Assembly: GCF_949628265.1 (NCBI RefSeq)
Contig: NC_088786.1
Span: 10,168,001 to 10,232,000 of the forward strand
Source: Cloeon dipterum
Taxonomy: Eukaryota > Arthropoda > Insecta > Ephemeroptera > Baetidae
Reading direction: 5' to 3'
Length of the DNA stretch: 64,000 nucleotides
The notes under the pieces were generated by a model that was given only the letters and a program-made list of their open reading frames with translations, did not search any database and was not told where the DNA came from. The position numbers and the translations under genes were made by a program. This document shows, one piece after another, positions 1-40,600 of this stretch; position 1 is the first letter of the stretch, and each line of letters starts with the position of its first letter.

Positions 1-31902
<31,902 letters not shown>

Positions 31903-32324
31903 AGTAATCGTCGTTTCGGAAGCAGGATTGTTATCGTGATCTCTCTGTTCTACTCAAAAAGTGACACTGATTGTTTCCTAGAACTCGCCTAGAGCGATTG
32001 AAGAAGCGCGTGGAATGTGTCGTTAATCGATGTTATCATTCATTTTCACAGACGAACGAGTTTTTTGTCAGGGATTTTGAGCCTTGCTTTATTCTGCTTA
32101 AATTGCTTTTAATCTCAGCTGTTTTACTCTGCGTTCGATTGTTAACAGTTTTACTCTCTATCAAAGCCAAATATCTAGTTATTTTGTAAGGAATGTCAGG
32201 TGCTGTAAATTTTTATTATCTTTGTTAAGATTTGTGTTTAGGGGATTGCATTGATTCAACCTCTTCGTTTTTATACAGCAATTACATTTTTGTAATGTGC
32301 AATAATTGTAAATTGAAAAATAAA
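31903..32324 (+). other. Probable Runx 3'UTR
   Basis: AT-rich sequence after the stop, with a consensus AATAAA at 32319-32324. No splice sites are needed. Confidence 0.6.
32319..32324 (+). terminator. Poly(A) signal AATAAA of Runx
   Basis: First canonical AATAAA on the coding strand after the Runx stop codon, 417 bases downstream. Confidence 0.55.
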
Positions 32325-34476
32325 CGCGAAATATGACAATTCACATCTCTTTCAATCATAGTAATAATATAAAATATAATTACCCTTTTTAAAACCATTT
32401 CTAAAAATTTACTAATGAAATTTTATCACCTTTGTATTATTTTAATAAATAAGTTGATTTGAAGTAGAAAAAATCAGATAAAAAGTTGGATATCAAACTT
32501 TGCAGTGGTTCATCGTTTGTGATTGGCAATTATACTCCAAATTTCACTGAAGCTTTAGCCCATAATTAAAAAAAATAGAAATACAGTGAAAAATTAAGTT
32601 AATTTGAACAAATCATTTTTGTTGAATATTCTGAAGTCAAATTTGAACTGGCGTGGACCTCACTTTCAAAATAAAAAACGTTTCACTCGTTACGCCTGCA
32701 TTTGAATATTGCTATCACTTATTTTATTTTTTCGTGAACTGAGTACTGATGTTTATAAATATAATATTATAGTACAAGCAACATGAATCCAATTAGTAGC
32801 AGCAAAATGTAAAAAAGGGGTTTGCGCGCCTTTTTTCCGTTTCTGGTGGTTAATTTTCTATTCTAAAACAAGACAAAAAATTTAATGCGAATGAACAATA
32901 TTAAAACCGTGTAAATTTGTTGTGCCAGATTTTACTTCAGAAGTTGTTGAAGCATAAAAATTAAAAATCAGTGATGCTGCCAAGTGCCAGCGTCGGTCCC
33001 CCTCCTGTTCACGACACACCTGACCTTATACATCCAATCTTTGGCGGTAGCACGATATATAATAGGAAAATCGCAGCAGACTCCGTGCAGCCTCCAACGA
33101 GCAGCATGGATGAAAAAATGGAAAGCAGCGGAGCAGAAGCTAATTGTTAGCGGCCAAACTGGACGACATTGTATACAGAAAACAACCTTATAGTAAGATC
33201 AGGTTCTATCGAAACTAAATCTGAGGCGAAAATTTTCAACGCCCTTCCCTCTGATGGCAAGAATTTGATTGATTGAAAAAAGGAGCAAGAAAAATAATAT
33301 AATGTGGAAAACGATACATTGGAGAGGAGTTGCGCTGTCATCGTGGGTGGCTGAAGGGAGGCCTGGCAGCCACAGGTAGGACGACATGACATTGAGTAGA
33401 CACACGCGGTGTCACTTTCAACCTGCTACACATAAAAATATCTCCTTGCAAAGCAGTCGCCTTGCTCAAGTTATCCAGTGATGAGTTTCGCGTCTCAATA
33501 TTATTTTTTGTGCGTGTAATCAATGAAGCAGGAAATAAGATTAAAAATTCCGTTGTGCCATTCGCTATGTTTATTTCAGTTAGTCCGCACCTTCCACGTA
33601 ACACACACTTATATTTTGGTATATTATTATATTCGGGACGTGTGGTCAATCAAGTAAAAAAATTAGACGAGTTATCGCAGTGCAACGAAACAGAACTTTT
33701 TTGTGATTGCCAATTATTTTTTGCTCGACTAGTCATTGCACACACAAGTCTTAAGTGGATCGTTTTTAATTAAAATAGAGGATTTTTGGACAGACTCACA
33801 TAAAGTTTTGACAACGGGCTCACGAGTTACATAAAAAATCGAAAATATATCATTATGCTAACTTTGATGATCATATCATATTTTTCAATAATATATATCA
33901 AGACAAGACTCAGCGTCTAAATATTTCTTTAAGTTAGGTCTCTGTGCTCTCTAGTTGATTCACGTATTTTTATAAGCAACCTTGCGGTTTTTAGTGATAT
34001 TTCAAAGCGAGTTTTAAGCAGTACAGTAAGAAGTGACTTGTATGTTGTTGCATAACTAACACAATTTTCGTATCTTTACGATAAATAATCCTACAGGTCA
34101 CTTAAATACACAGCACTTTTTTGCAAATTGATTATGTGAAAGCTGAAGAACTCAATAGTAGTTGTTCATTACTTCAATCTACGTTATAAATTATATTTCA
34201 AGGCATTTTACGATTCATTTTTTAAGAGCACAAGACATTTAGAGAAGATATATGGTATTTTAAGTATTATTTTTATCGTAATAATCATACCACACTGAAT
34301 ATATATCCTATATAGAACTATACTTGCGGTCCAATAAACCTGAAATTCTGTAATCATTTCTCTTTCATCGACTTTGGAATAAAAGCTCAAATAAAGCTTT
34401 TGACAAAAGATAACCGAGATCATCCAAAATAATTTGAAAAGCAAAATATATGCCCACCTTTGGAAACTAGGAATGA
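32325..34476. other. Convergent intergenic region between Runx and ARFGEF3
   Basis: 2.1 kb of AT-rich DNA. The right end must contain the 3'UTR of the minus-strand ARFGEF3 gene, but I found no canonical AATAAA on that strand close to its stop. No recognisable gene or repeat. Confidence 0.6.
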
Positions 34477-34695
34477 CTAAGCGTCGGGACTAAACCCGTA
34501 GGCCATGGCCACACGGTGGAAAAACTCGGCCAGTGCTTGTTTCAAGCTAGAGTCAGTGGCGTGAGCAGTCAGACGCCTTACTCCGTTGAAAAGTACAGGG
34601 AGTAGTACTTTGAATTTTGAGTCGTCCAACTGGGCAACCAAGTCAAAGACTGACCCCAGCATTTCTGCCCAAACTCTTCGGTGGGCCTCACTATC
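34477..34695 (-). CDS. ARFGEF3: ARFGEF3 exon 27 (stop)
   Basis: Residues 1978-2049, [19 protein letters not shown] to MAYGFSPDA and stop. Ends with the family's helical tail ([20 protein letters not shown]). Confidence 0.92.
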   Translation of the reverse strand, partial: DSEAHRRVWAEMLGSVFDLVAQLDDSKFKVLLPVLFNGVRRLTAHATDSSLKQALAEFFHRVAMAYGFSPDA

Positions 34696-37600
34696 CTATT
34701 GAAGAAACCAGAAAATTATGAACTTAAAACGTCTTCGGTAAGCTTGTTCAAATTACCTTGAAGATGCTGCTCTTTCTCTGCATTTCAATTTCAGGGGATA
34801 TAGATGGGTCGGGGCTCTGAGGGATAGAATTGAAAGGATTTTTCCTCCAGTTGGCTCCTGAAGACGAGCCAGGCATTGCGTGGTTTTGTTTGCGCTTCTT
34901 GTATTCTCCAAAGAGCTGGGCGATTTCATTTTCAGTAGCGACTGAGTAGATGGAGGTTTTGTCAGCTTGAGATGGTGAGTTTTGAGCCTCCTCTTCGCTC
35001 ACGGCATCACGTAGAGGGGAGTTTGGCGGAGTTTCCTTTGCTTCTGGAGTGATTGACTTCTTTGGACTTTCTTCCTTGCCCTGAATTTCAGGGAAGTCGT
35101 CAGGCATGGCGATCAGGAAAAATATTGGCTAAATACAGTACACCAAGTTACTACAAGGAATGATTAATTGGATTATTTGGGGTAAACCTGATCGGCAATG
35201 TGATCCACAGCGGAATGTTGTCCGTCTCTGTCAAGCACAATTTCAATGTAAATGTCGCATAAGTTGTTGAAATTCTGCTGCAGCATGCACACAAAAGAGT
35301 ACTCGTTGATTTCAGTTCCGCTTGTAGAGGCCATCAGGTCCCTTAGCTTTATTTTCTTAGTTTCTAACGTGCACAAGGTGTGGATGCTCAGCTCAAACAG
35401 AGTAACCATCTGAATAAGAAAAAAATGGATTAAATGCGGTCTTTAAATTAACAGGGGGACAAAGTTCACCTTTATAGTCCAGGCAGCGCCAGCTTGGCGA
35501 TACAAGTTAGCAGCTCGCTGCAGTTGTGCTACTTTTTGCATTAAAAATTTCAGCCCTGGCCTGCCATCAAACGCGAGAGCCATGTTGTAGGATTGCTGCA
35601 GGCAAGATAGCAAAATCTGAATGTGCTCAGGCGCCAAGAGGCTGAGCATTCCAGAGAGATGTGAGCCAGATATGTCCTTGCTCTCTTGCGAGGGAGTTGG
35701 CGCAGGTGAGTGGAGTAAAACATTTGCCAAACTACACACGTGTAAAATCATTTAAATAAAATCATACATGACACAAGATGAAAATTACCTTGGAACAATG
35801 TGTGTAGTTCCTTGCAAGAGCAAATTTCCAATGGTTTGCAGCAAAATCTGGTGTGCCAGCAACCCTACAACCATATTTCGGAAGGGCACCCTGATGATGT
35901 ACGAATCAGGATTTAGGGTGAAATCCAAGTCGTGAGGATAGAGCAAGAAAATGAAGCTCCTCTCCTCATCTCCATCCAGAGGCATGGGCGCAGCACACAT
36001 GTTCCTTTGACTTTCAAGAAGGAAAACTTGCTGAGCCAAGTCAAGCAGCCGCTGGTTTTCAGCTGCAGTGCAATCTCGACGGGCGGCCACCTTCACCTGC
36101 GCCAGGTCTCCGTAAAAACTCTGTGAGCAGAGGTTGAAGGCGGCCACGAGTTGTTGAAGAGAGGTGACAGATATCGCACAGGATCTGTGTAGAGCCAAGC
36201 ACGCGATTTTCCACTGCGAGAATGTTAAGACTGGTCCGGCAGACAAAATCAGATGCCTGAAACGATCAGATCAAGCATTTTTCAGCGTTTTGTAAAAATT
36301 ACTTTTAAATCTAGACCAACAAATAAAAACGTTGGTGTCAAATTATTGTAATTAAATATTTTTAATTATGAGTCCACCTCTCCAGCTTTTCAAATAAACT
36401 TTAAGCAACTAATTCTTATCCAAAATGACAAATGATGGTGATTAGCCTTTTTTAACTGGGGAAGGGATTGCATATCCTTTTTACTATGGTTGTATAGTGT
36501 CAAATAACGGTAAAAAGATTATTAAGTCAGAAACTGACCTCATGCATGCACAACCGAGGCGGGCAATGCTCTCCGTGGGTTGGACAATGCATTCTATCAT
36601 CAACAGCAGCAGTTGCTTCAGCATCAGAGTGGCGTGCGCGTCAAACTCATGCAGGTCATGTTCTGAAAAAATTGATTCGTGAGACGTTGCAAAATTGAGA
36701 TATTTGTGCTCACTGTTTATAAAAACTAGATGATCCACAACAAGATCAGTGGTGAGCCCACAGCACTGCTTGAAATTTGGGGCAAAGTTGTCCCAGCCTC
36801 TGAATATGCGGCCGGTTTTACGGAGCCAGTTTTGAACAGTGGGCAGAAGTACGTGGTTAACGCAGTAAAATCCAAACTCAGGACCTGATGATATCCCAAT
36901 TGTAAAAGCAAGTGACATTTTTAATGGGACATTAATTTGCAAGGATAGAAGCATCAGCAATTAAGTTACTGTTAAATTTTGAAAAGCTCAAATTACCTGG
37001 AACGTCCATGAGTGACCGCAGCATACCAAACAAGGTGTCCAGGCAGTGCGGCTGATACTTGCGAGAACTGTACGTGCAGCAACCGGCAAGACCTTCAATC
37101 AGGAGGTGCCACACGTGCAGCACTCCACTGCCGCAGTCCATTGTTTCCAGTGACCGTGTGGGCAGATTTTCAGTTGGGTCCAGCAGTTTATACGAAATTT
37201 CTGTGTCCTCTTTGTGGTCATCAAAATATGTGACTTCAATATTGGGAATGACGCCATCAACCAACTGGAGGGTGCTGTTTAGCTGAATTCTAGGTCAAGA
37301 GTAAATTTTTAATTTAAAAGCAAATAATTATGAGCGTATTATTTTTACCTGTGTGCAGCGTGGAAAATAGGGCATGCTGGCATTCGGTACATCGACGTCA
37401 GAATTTCAAAGCAGCGCTGCAGGTACTTCAAAGCGGCAACACACAACTCGACTGAGGGACAATCGCTCTCGTACTTCTCTTGAGTGGCCATGGTTACTTC
37501 CTCGTCAGGAGTGACTGCATTGTAAAAATTCATCAATTAGATATTATACTAGATAAAATTAAATGCTTACATGGACCTCTGACGTATTTCAATAGGCAGA

Positions 37601-40600
37601 GTATGCAGTCAATCGCTGCATTTGAGAACACAAGTGGGTTGTCAGTGTTCATGAAGACTTCAAAGACGTCAAGCAGGATATTCATTTGGCTTGTTTGGTT
37701 ATCCTCGCTGCGGAGCAGAAATGAGGCGGAGGATGTGTGCACAACTCGGAGCGCTCCAAAAAGCGGGCGCCAGCCAGAGCGGATCTCAGTATTGTTGCAC
37801 TCAACAAATTCGCAAATTGACGACACAATCTATTAAAAATGAGATTCATAAAAATTTGAAAAAAATATTGTAAAAAAACACAAGTCTTACTTGATCTTGA
37901 ACGTCAGAATCGCACAGTTCCAAGCACAATAGATTCTCAAAGGGTTTAAAAAGAGCCTCGTTGAAATGAAAATGCGGCAGCTCTGACTGATCACTGAGGA
38001 ATGTTGTGACAATGTCATGGATGCTCGTAATTGCCCGTTTTGAAATGTTCCTTTCTTTGTGACACGCAGCCTAGAAATCAAATAGAAACTAAATTCAAAT
38101 TCATAATCGTGAGAAATTGCACTGACCTCCATGTAATGTGGGCCAACGATGGCCCACGCCTTCATGATATGTATCAATGGACGCCCACTGCGAACGCACT
38201 TGAGCATCACTTGCGTAATTCTGCTCAGTAGTAGGGCGTCACTAAATTTTGCGGTCTTCAAGCCAGATGTGATTAGTTGTTGCCACCAGGGTGAACTGGA
38301 CTTTGACAAGTCCTTGCTTGAGGTAGTAGCTGTAGACTGGGTGAAAAGCTGCAATTGGCTCTCTGAGCAAAGCACAGACAAGAATCCGATCAGCGCCTTC
38401 AGATTCAGTTGCATAGCCGCGTCGTCAAAGAGTCTACATATAAGTGAAAATTTAGTGGAGTACAAATTTAACTGTTTCAGCATTACCTATCAACATGTTG
38501 CGACAGAGTGCTGACAACCAAACCAGTATATTTTTGATTGAGAACCCCGTGAGAGTTGACGTCGGCTTTGCTTTCCCGCAGAAGGTCTGGTATGGAAGCA
38601 CTGTTTAGTGTTATTCCAGAGCTGGATGTCAAGAAACCGTAAACGTCCTCACTGCGAACTAAGAAGTAGTGCGCGCTTGAAATATTTCAGTCAGCATACC
38701 ATATTTGCTCGTCGTCCAGAACGTCAAGTTCCAGTTTGTCATTAGACGTTGTTTCTACTTTGCTGGTTTTGGAAAGGATCGCTGTGGCTTTCTTTTCTAC
38801 CTTTTCATTCTGACTAAATATCAAATACTCCAAAGAGGATACGTAGGTGCAACACCTAATTTCAAGAATGCGATCAGTTCTCGTTACGTGTTGAGCATTT
38901 GAGTGACCAAACCTAAAGACATGCTGCCAGCAATCTGGGCTATGACTGCCCATCTCCAGTCCCGTTGTAAGCAACACATGCATGCTCAGTGCGTGAGTTG
39001 TGTGCAGTTTTTCAGAACCTTTGTGTAGCAGTTTGAGGCGTCGCAGCCTGTGTTTGTGCGCCTCTTGTTTAGAAAAGCGATTTTCCTTACAGCAAGCCGA
39101 TGCGAGAAGGCCAAAAACAGCACCGCTTCGCTTTTGTAAGCCTGCATGTTATTTAAAATAAAATATAATTAACGCGAAAAACTGAATCAAAAATACACCA
39201 ACCAAGAATATTGCTGAGCCGCGCAGCAATTTGCAGTCCTTCATGGCTAGTTATGACGGCTTCCCGAACTAATTTATGCTTCGATCTGGCTCTCTCTGTG
39301 CCCAACAGGAGCTGCAGACTTGTTGTGCTTGACGACTCAGAGCTTCCCTCACCAATTGTGTTGGTTAAAACAGTCAGCATAGAATTCCAGCAGCATGTAA
39401 GGATTCGCCTTGAAAGCTTCATGCCAGCTTCGATTTCCAAGGTTGTTTCAGAAACAGAGGTTGTCCTCCGCAGTTTGCAGATGTCTGTTAGCATTTGACC
39501 CCCTTGGTTGTTGTTGTTCAATCCATCTACATCTAATATCAAATGTAAATACCACAATAAATCAACGTTTAAAACCGAGTACCAGTGAGAAGATTCACAA
39601 GAGCAACGCTCCTGTTTGAAGTTGGGCAGTAACCATTCTGCTCTAGCAGATTGCAATTTAAAATGAGCTGGAACAACTCAGCCAGCCAAGCAGTTGAGAG
39701 GTAAACAAGGACTCCGCTGTTGTATACATCCTCCACAAAGTAATGCTGTGTCATAAAGAATTCAAACTCTGTGACAAATATTTCACTGAGCAGATTCACC
39801 TCTGTTACAGGAAGAGGAATAGAACTGTCGTGATAGTAGCCGATCTTAATGAGCTTGAGATTGAGTAAGAGCGAGTTGTAAGTTGCCAAGTAAATGCCAT
39901 CAGCATTAGCAATAGAGATTCGTGATAGGGTCCAAGTTGAACTATCTTCCTCAGGACGAACTTGCTGCTGAGACAGTAGGTCTGCATATCCCAATTTGAA
40001 ATTATTTAAAATATCCACATTAAATTAAAAATATATACTTTGACAATATTTAGAAGAAAATTCTTGTAGGGAGGCATCTACCTCGATGGAACTTCGAAGC
40101 TTCATCAGCGATGGTACAAAGGACTGCAGGACACGGAAGAAATCTCTTGCGTTGTTTCGTTCTGTGTCAACGTACTCACTTCCAGAAATTCGCTCTTCGT
40201 CCAGAAGAAGAGTTTTGGGAATTTTCTTTGCAAGATTATTCACATCTGGAATTTTCTGATCCTCTTGCTCAAAAGAACCCTTTTAAATTTAACATAAATA
40301 TTTGACTAAAAATTACAAAACAATAAATACTCACATCTCCGCCGCTGCCTTGCTCTGATCCATCCTCAGGTCCCTCTGTATCTCCTGAAGACAAGCTGTT
40401 GCAGTCATCATTTGTCGCTCCCTTTTCTTCATCAGCCCCCCTTTCAATCCCACTGCTGTCACTTTCATCGCCGTGTGCTTCCATTTTTGGAGCTGCGGCG
40501 TCAAGGATAAGTTTTTTCTCCCTTTCAATACGTTCCTTGTAGTGCTTTGGTAAGCGAGCCATGTCTTGATATGTTAAAGGTCCTACAGAGAGATTTTTAA

